DNA from: an uncultured Chloroflexota bacterium
Lineage (GTDB): Bacteria; Chloroflexota; Anaerolineae; B4-G1; DUEL01
Length of the DNA: 10,824 nt
Reading direction: 5' to 3'
NCBI GenBank assembly: GCA_937138275.1
Contig: CAKZOY010000203.1
Coordinates: 1 to 10,824, forward strand
A program made the position numbers and the translations under genes. Under the pieces are notes generated by a model. That model did not search any database, was not told where the DNA came from, and saw nothing but the letters and a program-made list of their open reading frames with translations. Shown piece after piece: positions 1-5,831 of this stretch; the stretch's first letter is position 1, and each line of letters starts with the position of its first letter.

Positions 1-10
1 AAATTCCTTT

Positions 11-107
11 CATCGCGTATCGCGTATCGCTAATCGCGTATCGCGTATCGGTAATCGCGTATCGCGTATCGGTAATCGCGTATCGCGTATCGGTAATCAC
101 ATATCGC
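11..107. repeat. Tandem heptamer array (21-nt higher-order unit)
   Basis: About 4.6 copies of a 21-nt unit, each built of three heptamers (atcgcgt, atcgcgt, atcggta). The last copy decays to atcacat then atcgc. The repeats abut one another with no spacers. The array lies beyond the 3' end of the minus-strand permease gene. No ORF with recognisable product crosses it and there is no intrinsic terminator in it. It resembles the heptameric short tandem repeats (STRR) known from cyanobacteria; any shared mechanism is inference. Confidence 0.9.
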
Positions 108-130
108 AGGGCCGTTCAATTTCAACTTCT

Positions 131-185
131 CAATTCCAATCCTCAATACCCAATACCCGATCCCCAATACCCAATCCCCAATACC
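131..185. repeat. Degenerate heptamer array, caatacc type
   Basis: From 144 the sequence reads as consecutive heptamers: caatacc, caatacc, cgatccc, caatacc, caatccc, caatacc. Looser copies (caattcc, caatcct) lie at 131-143. The array ends 3 nt before the stop codon (189-191, minus strand) of the permease gene. Its unit is unrelated to the atcgcgt array next to it but has the same 7-nt period. Confidence 0.8.
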
Positions 186-188
186 CAA

Positions 189-1496
189 CTATTCCTTCTC
201 ATACGGCTGCCCGTCGGCGGCGGGCGGGACCGCCTCCCCGACCACCCCCGCCAGGACGATGATAGTCACCAGATAAGGGGCCATCAGCAGGAACTGGGAG
301 GGGATGGGCACCTGAAGGAGCGCCAGTTTGACCTGCAGGGCGTCGGCGAAGCCGAAGATGAGCGCCGCGCCGAACGCGCCGAAGGGCATCCATTTGCCGA
401 AAATCATCGCCGCCAGGCCGATAAAGCCCTTCCCGGCGGTCATCAGTTCGTCAAATCGGCCTACCGAGCCCAGGATGAGAAACGCCCCACCCAGCGCGGC
501 GACCATCCCGCCGATGGTCACGTTGACATAGCGAATCTTGAAAACGTCCACGCCCAGCGTGTCGGCAGCGCGGGGGTGCTCCCCTACCGCCCGGGTGCGC
601 AGCCCCCAGCGGGTGTGGAACAGGACGACATGGACGACGATGAGCAGAATGAAGAGCAGATAGACCAGCAGGTTCTGTTCAAACAGCACCGGGCCGATAA
701 TCGGAATGCGAGAGAGCAAGGGGACAGAAACCGGCTGGAGGGTGCCCGTGTTGTTCAGTTGCTGGAAATGGGAAAGGATACGGGAACTGATAAAACTGGT
801 GACACCCACCGACAGGATGTTGATCGCCGTTCCGGCGATAATCTGGTTGACCTTGAAGCGGACGGCCAGGACAGCCAGGAGAAGCCCGAAGAGCGCTCCG
901 GTAATCAGCGCGGCCAGCAAGCCGAAGGACATAGATGCCCAGGAGGGCCACTTCCACACATTCAGCGCCAGACTGCCCATCAGGGTGGCGCTGAACGCGC
1001 CGCCCAGCATCATCCCCTCAATCCCGATGTTGATGACCGCGCACCGTTCGCAGATGACGCCGGAGAGTCCGGCCAGAGCGATGGGCACAGCCCGCAACAG
1101 GGCACTGCTGAACATCCCGGTCAGGTTGAACGACCGGCCCTGAGAGGCCCAGGTGAGGAAAGCCAGCACGAACAGCCCGGCGATGAATCCCAGCACCAGG
1201 TTGACCCGACGAAACCCCCGGGCCAGTTGCCAGCCGCCTAAGAAAGCACATATCAGCGTCATCGCATACAGCGCTGGCGCGGTGGGAAGGACCAGGTCGG
1301 GAACAGGAATGGCCTGGGTTGCTCCCCCGGGGTGCAGGACAAAGGTGCTGGTATACCCGGCAACCGCCACGCGGGCAAACAGCAGGTAGATCAGAAGCCC
1401 TGCCCCGAAAAATACCAATCCATACGTTCGGGCCCGTCGGGGAGTCACTCCCCCCCGAGCGGCGATACGTTCCCATGCAGTTCCCGTGGATGCCAT
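189..1496 (-). CDS. ABC transporter permease, BMP/nucleoside importer type (second permease)
   Basis: A 435-residue integral membrane protein of the BPD_transp_2 family, the second permease of a BMP-type (nucleoside-like) importer, comparable in role to B. subtilis NupQ/YufQ. Hydrophobic segments lie near residues 26-46, 70-90 and 98-117, then a core of further helices from about 130 to 420. Family motifs are AVINIGIEGMML (153-164), the cytosolic coupling loop GEHPRAADTLGV (305-316), which should dock on the ATPase, and GKGFIGLAAMIFGKW (355-369). The start is the ATG at 1494-1496, preceded by CAGGAG at a normal distance; a longer reading frame runs 11 codons upstream but those codons are made of the ggatacaa repeat. 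It is the last of the three transporter genes, 133 nt after the fusion gene and separated from it by two repeat arrays. The N-terminal 120 residues, with extra helices, are longer than in compact family members. Substrate cannot be read from the sequence; nucleosides are inferred from family. Confidence 0.93.
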   Translation of the reverse strand: MASTGTAWERIAARGGVTPRRARTYGLVFFGAGLLIYLLFARVAVAGYTSTFVLHPGGATQAIPVPDLVLPTAPALYAMTLICAFLGGWQLARGFRRVNLVLGFIAGLFVLAFLTWASQGRSFNLTGMFSSALLRAVPIALAGLSGVICERCAVINIGIEGMMLGGAFSATLMGSLALNVWKWPSWASMSFGLLAALITGALFGLLLAVLAVRFKVNQIIAGTAINILSVGVTSFISSRILSHFQQLNNTGTLQPVSVPLLSRIPIIGPVLFEQNLLVYLLFILLIVVHVVLFHTRWGLRTRAVGEHPRAADTLGVDVFKIRYVNVTIGGMVAALGGAFLILGSVGRFDELMTAGKGFIGLAAMIFGKWMPFGAFGAALIFGFADALQVKLALLQVPIPSQFLLMAPYLVTIIVLAGVVGEAVPPAADGQPYEKE

Positions 1497-1511
1497 TGCT
1501 TGCTCCTGAAT

Positions 1512-1543
1512 AAGGATACAAGGATACAAGGATACAAGAATAC
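1512..1543. repeat. Octamer tandem repeat, 4 copies
   Basis: Four adjacent octamers: aaggatac three times, then aagaatac. They lie in the 133-nt gap between the two permease genes, just upstream of the second permease's ribosome binding site. The unit adds open but probably untranslated codons ahead of the true ATG. Confidence 0.85.
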
Positions 1544-1560
1544 AAGTAGCAGGTTTTTTT

Positions 1561-1628
1561 TCGCGTATCGCATATCGCGTATCGCAAATCGCGCCCTGCG
1601 ACTTGCGACCTGCGACCCTGCGCCCTGC
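1561..1628. repeat. Drifting heptamer array, tcgcgta to ctgcgac
   Basis: Reads in register as heptamers: tcgcgta, tcgcata, tcgcgta, tcgcaaa, tcgcgcc, ctgcgac, ttgcgac, ctgcgac, then cctgcgccctgc. The sequence changes along the array while the 7-nt period is kept. It ends directly at the stop codon (1630-1632) of the BMP-permease fusion gene. It may form part of the leader of the second permease if the genes are co-transcribed; no terminator is visible. Confidence 0.8.
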
Positions 1629-1629
1629 T

Positions 1630-3822
1630 TTATACCCGGCCCCAGCCGCGGGTGTAGACCATTTCGGCGGCCTCCTTCGGAGCGCGGATGCGGTAGAGGA
1701 GACGGATGATCTCCGGCGCGGCGATGAAGATGATAATGAGCGCCTGGAGGATGGAGATGATGTCTATGGGCACCTGGGCTACCCCCTGCATCCGCTGGGC
1801 CCCGGCCCGCAGGAAGCCAAAGAGAAGCGCCGCCAGAAGGACCCCCACCGGGTGGCTCCTGCCCAGCAGAGCCAGCGCGATGGAGTCAAACCCGTAGCCG
1901 GAGAAGAAGGCGTTGGGCATAAAGTGCAGGACACCCAGAATGTCGTGCGCGCCGGCCAGTCCAGCCAGACCGCCGCTGATCGCCATCGCCAGGACAATGT
2001 TGCGTCCCACGCTGATCCCCGCGGTGCGGGCCGCCCGCGGGTTCGCCCCTACCGCGCGAATCTCAAACCCCACCGTCGTCTTGAAAAGAAGCCAGTACAC
2101 AAACCAGACGGCAAATAGCGCCAGAATCAACCCGGTGTTGAGCCGGATAGAGAGATCGTTCGGGAAGAACTGCGGCAGGTACGCGCTGGGCAGAATCTCC
2201 GGGCTTACCGGACGGGAGTCCCCTGGGCGCGCCATTGGACCGCCCACCTGCAGCAGATAGTCGGCCAGGCGGTAGGAGATGTAGTTCAACATAATGGTGT
2301 TGATGACCTCGTGCGCGCCCGTCCGCGCTTTCAGGAATCCGGCAATGGACGCCCAGAGCGCCCCGCCCAGGATACCCGCCGCCAGCGCCAGCGGCAGGTG
2401 GATGATCCAGGGCAGCCCCTTCACACTGTAGCCCACAAAGACCGAAGCCAGCCCGCCGATGAAGTACTGCCCCTCTGCACCGATGTTGAAGAGACCACAG
2501 CGGAACCCCAGGGCCACCGCCAGACCGGCGAAGATGTACGGGGTCGCCAGCCGCAAACTCTCGGTCAGCGGGTAGATGGCCCGCAGGAGCCGCGCGCTAT
2601 CGCCCGTGGAAATGTAGACCTGCAGCCCGTTGATGATCCGGACCGGGTTGCCGAACGCGCCCTCAAAGAAGGCACCGTAGGCCTTGACGATGGACGCTCC
2701 GGCAACCAACAACCCCGCCCCGACCCCTTCCCGAAAGGCCTCCCACACCTTGGGGTCAAAAGCGGCGATGAAGATCGCCCCGACCACCAGCGCGGTGAAA
2801 ATCGCCAGGAAAATCACCGCCGCCGACTGCCAGTTCCAGGCCGTGATGCGCGCCCACAGCCGTCGCTCCAGGTCTTCCCCCATCGGGCCCACGCGGGTGC
2901 GGATGCGACCGCTGCGCAGCCCATCCACCACCTCCAGAATCTTGCCCCGCACTTCGGAAGGGACGGCGACATCGGCCGCGTGGTACGGCGCCAGCCCGAT
3001 ACCGTCGTTGTGGACGTCAAAACGCAGCGTCCCGCCGCGCAGTTTGCCCTCCACAGCCAGAAGGACCGCCTCGTAGACGGCCCGGTCCACCCGCTTGACC
3101 GCGCTGGTGAGCAGCCGGTCGGCGCCGGGGGCCTGACCGTTCTGGAACGTAGTCACCCAGTGGTCGGCGTCGGAGCCGATGACCCAGGCCCCCTTCCCGG
3201 CCGCTGCTCGGATGGCCGCGCCCCCGCAGGCCCCCGCCGCCGCAAAGACCACGTCCGTGCCCTGGCCCACCAGTTCCTCTGCCGCCGCCTCGCCCTTCCG
3301 CAGGTCGGTGAAGGAGTTCGTGTAGACGGTGATCAGTTTGGCCCGCCGGTTGGTGAAAGCAAGCCCGTGCTCAAAACCGCGCTGGAACTTCCGCACCGGC
3401 GGGACGTCCACTCCACCGACGAAGCCGACCGTCTCCTGCACCGTCATCAGGCCCGCCAGCGCACCAGCCAGAAAGCCCGCCTCATCCTCCGCGAAGACCA
3501 GCCCGGTGACGTGGCGGCTCTCCTCCATCGGCGTGTAGTCCACCAGGACGAAGTGGACCGCCGGATACCGCGCGGCGATCCGCTCCACCGTCGCGCCGGT
3601 GGTGGAGCCGACGGTCACCACCAGATGGCAGCCCTGCTCAATGACCCGGCGGATATTGGCCTCGTACTCGGCCGGGGATTCCGTCTGGATCAGGTCCACC
3701 GAGAGGCCCCGCTCCTGGGCCGCGCGGGTCAGCCCTTCGTAGGCGTACTGGTTGAAGGAGCCGTCGTCTATCCGGCCCCCGTCGGTCACGAAACCGACCC
3801 GAAATCGCTCCGGTGATTGCAC
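1630..3822 (-). CDS. Fusion: BMP-family substrate-binding domain plus ABC permease
   Basis: A 730-residue protein joining two importer parts that are usually separate. Residues 7-300 are a BMP/PnrA-type nucleoside-binding fold: DDGSFNQYAYEGL (19-31), VTVGSTTGATVER (69-81), FAEDEAGFLAGALAGL (110-125), VGFVGGVDVPPVRKFQRGF (132-150) and WVIGSDADHW (213-222). Residues 333-715 are a BPD_transp_2 permease (NupP/YufP-like) with GLFNIGAEGQ (443-452) and the coupling loop GANPRAARTAGI (592-603). The GTG at 3820-3822 is chosen as start because AAGGAGGT sits 4 nt before it; a GTG 18 nt further upstream has that ribosome binding site inside its own codons. No signal peptide or lipobox precedes the binding domain, and an in-frame TGA at 3856-3858 rules out a longer N-terminus. 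The linker before the first helix carries seven arginines (303-325), favouring a cytoplasmic N-terminal domain. The frame is intact across the join and I see no internal ribosome binding site for a separate permease. Function as a nucleoside or related importer is inferred from family. Confidence 0.92.
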   Translation of the reverse strand: MQSPERFRVGFVTDGGRIDDGSFNQYAYEGLTRAAQERGLSVDLIQTESPAEYEANIRRVIEQGCHLVVTVGSTTGATVERIAARYPAVHFVLVDYTPMEESRHVTGLVFAEDEAGFLAGALAGLMTVQETVGFVGGVDVPPVRKFQRGFEHGLAFTNRRAKLITVYTNSFTDLRKGEAAAEELVGQGTDVVFAAAGACGGAAIRAAAGKGAWVIGSDADHWVTTFQNGQAPGADRLLTSAVKRVDRAVYEAVLLAVEGKLRGGTLRFDVHNDGIGLAPYHAADVAVPSEVRGKILEVVDGLRSGRIRTRVGPMGEDLERRLWARITAWNWQSAAVIFLAIFTALVVGAIFIAAFDPKVWEAFREGVGAGLLVAGASIVKAYGAFFEGAFGNPVRIINGLQVYISTGDSARLLRAIYPLTESLRLATPYIFAGLAVALGFRCGLFNIGAEGQYFIGGLASVFVGYSVKGLPWIIHLPLALAAGILGGALWASIAGFLKARTGAHEVINTIMLNYISYRLADYLLQVGGPMARPGDSRPVSPEILPSAYLPQFFPNDLSIRLNTGLILALFAVWFVYWLLFKTTVGFEIRAVGANPRAARTAGISVGRNIVLAMAISGGLAGLAGAHDILGVLHFMPNAFFSGYGFDSIALALLGRSHPVGVLLAALLFGFLRAGAQRMQGVAQVPIDIISILQALIIIFIAAPEIIRLLYRIRAPKEAAEMVYTRGWGRV

Positions 3823-3826
3823 AGCC

Positions 3827-3834
3827 ACCTCCTT
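3827..3834 (-). promoter_or_regulatory. Ribosome binding site of the fusion gene, overlapping the ATPase stop
   Basis: On the minus strand the ATPase stop codon and the next ribosome binding site share bases: TAAGGAGGT, followed by TGGCT-type spacing and GTG. This decides the start of the fusion gene at 3822 rather than 3840 and indicates translational coupling with the ATPase gene. Confidence 0.8.
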
Positions 3835-5347
3835 ACTCACGACGCACCCCCGCCATCAGCAAGCCGATCTCCTCTTTGGTCGCCCTGCCGGCAGGGAGAA
3901 TGTCCATAATCTGCCCCTCGTACATCACCGCGATGCGGTCGGAGAGGCTCATCACTTCGTCCAGTTCCGGGGAGACCAGCAACACGGCACACCCCTCGTC
4001 CCGTTTCTCCACGATGCGGCGATGGATGTACTCAATGGAGCCCACATCCAACCCGCGGGTCGGCTGAGAGGCAATCAGCAGGCGGATGGGACGGGAGAAC
4101 TCCCGGGCGACGATGACCTTCTGCTGGTTGCCGCCGGAGAGATTGACAACCGGGGTGAGGATGCTGGGGGTGCGGATGTCAAACTCCCGCGCCCGCTGCT
4201 CCGCCACGGTCAGGATGACCTCCTGTTCCAGCACACCGCGCCGGGCGAAGGGGGAGATGTAGTAGGTGTTGAGGACCAGGTTCTCGGCGACGGGGAAACT
4301 GAGCACCAGCCCATCCTTCTGGCGGTCTTCCGGCACGTGGGCGACGCCCCGTTCCAGAACCCAGCGCGGATGGGCCGAAGTGAACTCCTTTCCCAGGATG
4401 CGCACTCGGCCCGCCAGCGGTGCCCGCAGGCCCGTGAGTGCCTCCACCAGTTCCGTCTGGCCGTTGCCCTGGACCCCGGCGATGCCCAGCACCTCCCCGG
4501 CCCGCACCTCAAAAGAGACGCCCCGCACGGCCGGGTTCCCCCGGTCGTCCAGCACCTCCAGATTCTCCACCTCCAACACGGTCTCGCCGGGGCGGGCAGG
4601 CGCCTTGTTCACCCGCAACAGAACCTCCCGCCCGACCATCATAGAAGCCAGTTGCTCCTCCGTGGTCTGGGACGGGGTGGTGGTGCCCACGACGCGCCCG
4701 TTGCGCAGGACGGTGATCCGGTCGGCGATCGCCATCACCTCTTTGAGTTTGTGGGTGATGAAGATGATGGACTTGCCCTGATCGGCGAGGGAACGGATGA
4801 CCTTGAAGAGTTCCTCCACCTCCTGCGGGGTGAGCACGGCTGTAGGCTCGTCCATAATCAGGATGTCGGCCTGGCGGTAGAGGAGTTTAATGATCTCCAC
4901 CCGTTGCTGAACGCCGACGGGAAGGGTCTTGACCAGGGCATCGGGGTCCACTTCCAGACCGTGCTGGCGGGAGATTTCACGGATGCGTCGGGCGGCCGCA
5001 GCGCGGTTCAGGAAGATCCCGTTTCGGGTGGACTCCACTCCCAGCATCACGTTCTCGGTGACGGTGAGAACGGGGACAAGCATAAAGTGCTGGTGGACCA
5101 TCCCGATGCCCAGGGCGATCGCGTCGCCGGGACTGCGGATTTCCACCCGCCGGCCGCGCACAAAAATCTCCCCCTCGTCGGGGGAGTACAGGCCGTACAG
5201 AATATTCATCAGGGTGGTCTTACCGGCACCGTTTTCACCCAGGAGAGCGTGAATCTCTCCCTCTTCCAGTGTCAGGTTGATGTGGTCGTTGGCGAGGACG
5301 CCGGGAAACGCCTTGGTGATGCCGCGCAGTTCCAGGACAGGTGGCAT
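3833..5347 (-). CDS. ABC transporter ATP-binding protein with two NBDs, BMP/nucleoside importer type
   Basis: A 504-residue cytoplasmic ATPase with two fused nucleotide-binding domains, of the sugar/nucleoside (RbsA, NupO/YufO) class, energising the two permeases encoded downstream. NBD1 has Walker A GENGAGKT (37-44), Q-loop glutamine 86, signature LPVGVQQRVEI (142-152), Walker B ILIMDEPTA (162-170) and H-loop His199. NBD2 is the degenerate site typical of this class: Walker A region GVQGNGQTEL (291-300) lacks the lysine, the signature LSGGNQQK (403-410) is intact, Walker B reads LLIASQPTRGLD (423-434) with Gln in place of the catalytic Glu, and the H-loop His is replaced by Ser459. This asymmetry means one productive ATP site and is not decay. 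The ATG at 5345-5347 is preceded by GGAGG 4 nt upstream; the 56 further open codons upstream run through the repeat region and do not look like protein. First gene of the transporter operon. Confidence 0.95.
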   Translation of the reverse strand: MPPVLELRGITKAFPGVLANDHINLTLEEGEIHALLGENGAGKTTLMNILYGLYSPDEGEIFVRGRRVEIRSPGDAIALGIGMVHQHFMLVPVLTVTENVMLGVESTRNGIFLNRAAAARRIREISRQHGLEVDPDALVKTLPVGVQQRVEIIKLLYRQADILIMDEPTAVLTPQEVEELFKVIRSLADQGKSIIFITHKLKEVMAIADRITVLRNGRVVGTTTPSQTTEEQLASMMVGREVLLRVNKAPARPGETVLEVENLEVLDDRGNPAVRGVSFEVRAGEVLGIAGVQGNGQTELVEALTGLRAPLAGRVRILGKEFTSAHPRWVLERGVAHVPEDRQKDGLVLSFPVAENLVLNTYYISPFARRGVLEQEVILTVAEQRAREFDIRTPSILTPVVNLSGGNQQKVIVAREFSRPIRLLIASQPTRGLDVGSIEYIHRRIVEKRDEGCAVLLVSPELDEVMSLSDRIAVMYEGQIMDILPAGRATKEEIGLLMAGVRRE

Positions 5348-5384
5348 GAAACCTCCAGGGAACGGGATTTGGGCAAACGTATCT

Positions 5385-5415
5385 GTTACCGCAGAGACCG
5401 CGGAGAACGCGAGGG
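5385..5415. repeat. Nonamer repeat, left arm of an inverted pair
   Basis: After gtta the sequence reads as nonamers ccgcagaga, ccgcggaga, acgcgaggg. A related array occurs in reverse complement at 5533-5557 (ttaccgc, then gagaacgc and aagggg), so the two enclose the palindrome between them. Confidence 0.6.
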
Positions 5416-5459
5416 CATTCCGCAACGAATTTCCCGACTGTAGGGGAAGAGGGTGGGGT

Positions 5460-5503
5460 GTGGGGTTTGTGGGGGCGGCGAAGCCGCTCCCACAAACCCC
5501 CAC
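5460..5503. repeat. REP-like palindrome
   Basis: A stem of about 20 bp with a 3-nt loop: the inner part is gcggc-gaa-gccgc, extended outward by tgggg/tccca-type pairing, tttgt/acaaa, and gtgggg against cccccac. There is one G-to-A type mismatch and one bulged base. The core (tgtgggagcggcttcgccgc on the minus strand) resembles bacterial REP palindromes. No T-run follows on either strand, so it is not a typical intrinsic terminator. It could stabilise or fold the leader of the transporter mRNA. Confidence 0.75.
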
Positions 5504-5532
5504 TTCTCCATTCACAGGCGCGCCAATTCCCC

Positions 5533-5557
5533 GCGCCCCTTGCGTTCTCGGCGGTAA
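5533..5557. repeat. Nonamer repeat, right arm of an inverted pair
   Basis: In reverse complement this reads ttaccgccgagaacgcaagg and onward, matching the start (ttaccgc) and the gagaacgc segment of the array at 5385-5415, with one nonamer fewer. The two arrays face each other around the palindrome at 5460-5503. Confidence 0.55.
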
Positions 5558-5593
5558 AATAGGAATTATGAGGGCCGTTTATACCCTGCCAGT

Positions 5594-5621
5594 ATTGTAC
5601 ACCGATTCGCAATAAACGCAA
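5594..5621 (-). promoter_or_regulatory. Candidate promoter for the transporter operon
   Basis: On the minus strand, TTGCGT (5616-5621) and TACAAT (5594-5599) are separated by 16 nt. The -35 overlaps the T-rich tail of the tRNA terminator, so termination and restart would be adjacent. A second TATAAA-like box (5578-5583) has no good -35. This is motif reading only. Confidence 0.35.
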
Positions 5622-5645
5622 AAGGCCCGGCGGGATACCGGGCCT
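5617..5645 (-). terminator. Intrinsic terminator of tRNA-Asn
   Basis: On the minus strand an 8-bp perfect GC-rich stem (AGGCCCGG and CCGGGCCT, at 5638-5645 and 5623-5630) with a 7-nt loop is followed by TTTTGCGTTT. It lies about 20 nt past the tRNA 3' end, so the tRNA is probably its own transcription unit. Confidence 0.8.
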
Positions 5646-5664
5646 ATCGGACGACCAGGACAGG

Positions 5665-5737
5665 CTCCTCGGGCAGGACTCGAACCTGCAACCAACCGGT
5701 TAACAGCCGGCCGCTCTACCTATTGAGCTACCGAGGA
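5665..5737 (-). tRNA. tRNA-Asn (anticodon GTT)
   Basis: A full cloverleaf on the minus strand: 7-bp acceptor stem TCCTCGG/CCGAGGA, D-arm GCTC/GAGC, anticodon stem GCCGG/CCGGT (one G-U pair), loop CTGTTAA with anticodon GTT, and T-arm GCAGG-TTCGAGT-CCTGC. The discriminator base is G (5665), as in bacterial tRNA-Asn. CCA is not encoded (next bases are CCT), so it must be added after transcription. It delivers asparagine to AAC/AAU codons. Confidence 0.97.
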
Positions 5738-5748
5738 TTGCGGAGAAC

Positions 5749-5776
5749 ATTATACCTTAAAGCGGCAGTTTGTCAA
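5749..5776 (-). promoter_or_regulatory. Consensus sigma-70 promoter of tRNA-Asn
   Basis: On the minus strand, TTGACA (5771-5776) and TATAAT (5749-5754) are both perfect consensus with a 16-nt spacer. The predicted transcription start is about 5 nt before the mature tRNA 5' end at 5737. Confidence 0.88.
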
Positions 5777-5831
5777 GACCGGAGAGGGCATTTGAACAGT
5801 TTCATCGCCCGCCGCCCCCTTATCCAGCAGG

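Larger units (their letters stand above)
5348..5616. other. Gene-free interval between ATPase gene and tRNA-Asn terminator
   Basis: No credible coding sequence lies here. The interval holds, on the minus strand, a candidate promoter for the transporter operon near the tRNA end, then a 9-nt repeat array, a long near-perfect palindrome and a second 9-nt array in the opposite orientation. I see no recognisable purine or other riboswitch. If the candidate promoter is used, the transcript would have a leader of about 240 nt containing the hairpin. Confidence 0.6.

Noticed and set aside
11..107. CRISPR-like array
   Set aside because: The units are contiguous 7- and 21-nt repeats with no unique spacers and no cas genes nearby.
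2311..3816. Long open frame of about 500 codons on the plus strand opposite the fusion gene
   Set aside because: Its composition is rich in Arg, Gln, His and Pro with no domain or motif, typical of the antisense of a GC-rich gene; the minus-strand reading has clear BMP and permease motifs.
1630..3822. Two separate genes joined by an assembly frameshift
   Set aside because: The frame is continuous, the linker codons are ordinary, and there is no internal ribosome binding site at the permease start; relatives would still settle it.
4431..4600. Decay of the second NBD of the ATPase
   Set aside because: Loss of the Walker A lysine and of the catalytic Glu is characteristic of this family's second site, and the rest of the domain is intact.
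3752..5443. Open frame of about 560 codons on the plus strand opposite the ATPase gene
   Set aside because: Shadow of the ATPase gene; no recognisable motif and no convincing ribosome binding site, while the minus strand has both NBD motif sets.
5460..5503. Intrinsic terminator
   Set aside because: Strong hairpin but no T-run follows on either strand.
5348..5616. Purine or other riboswitch ahead of the importer
   Set aside because: I could not find the conserved junction bases of a known class; the only clear structure is the long palindrome.
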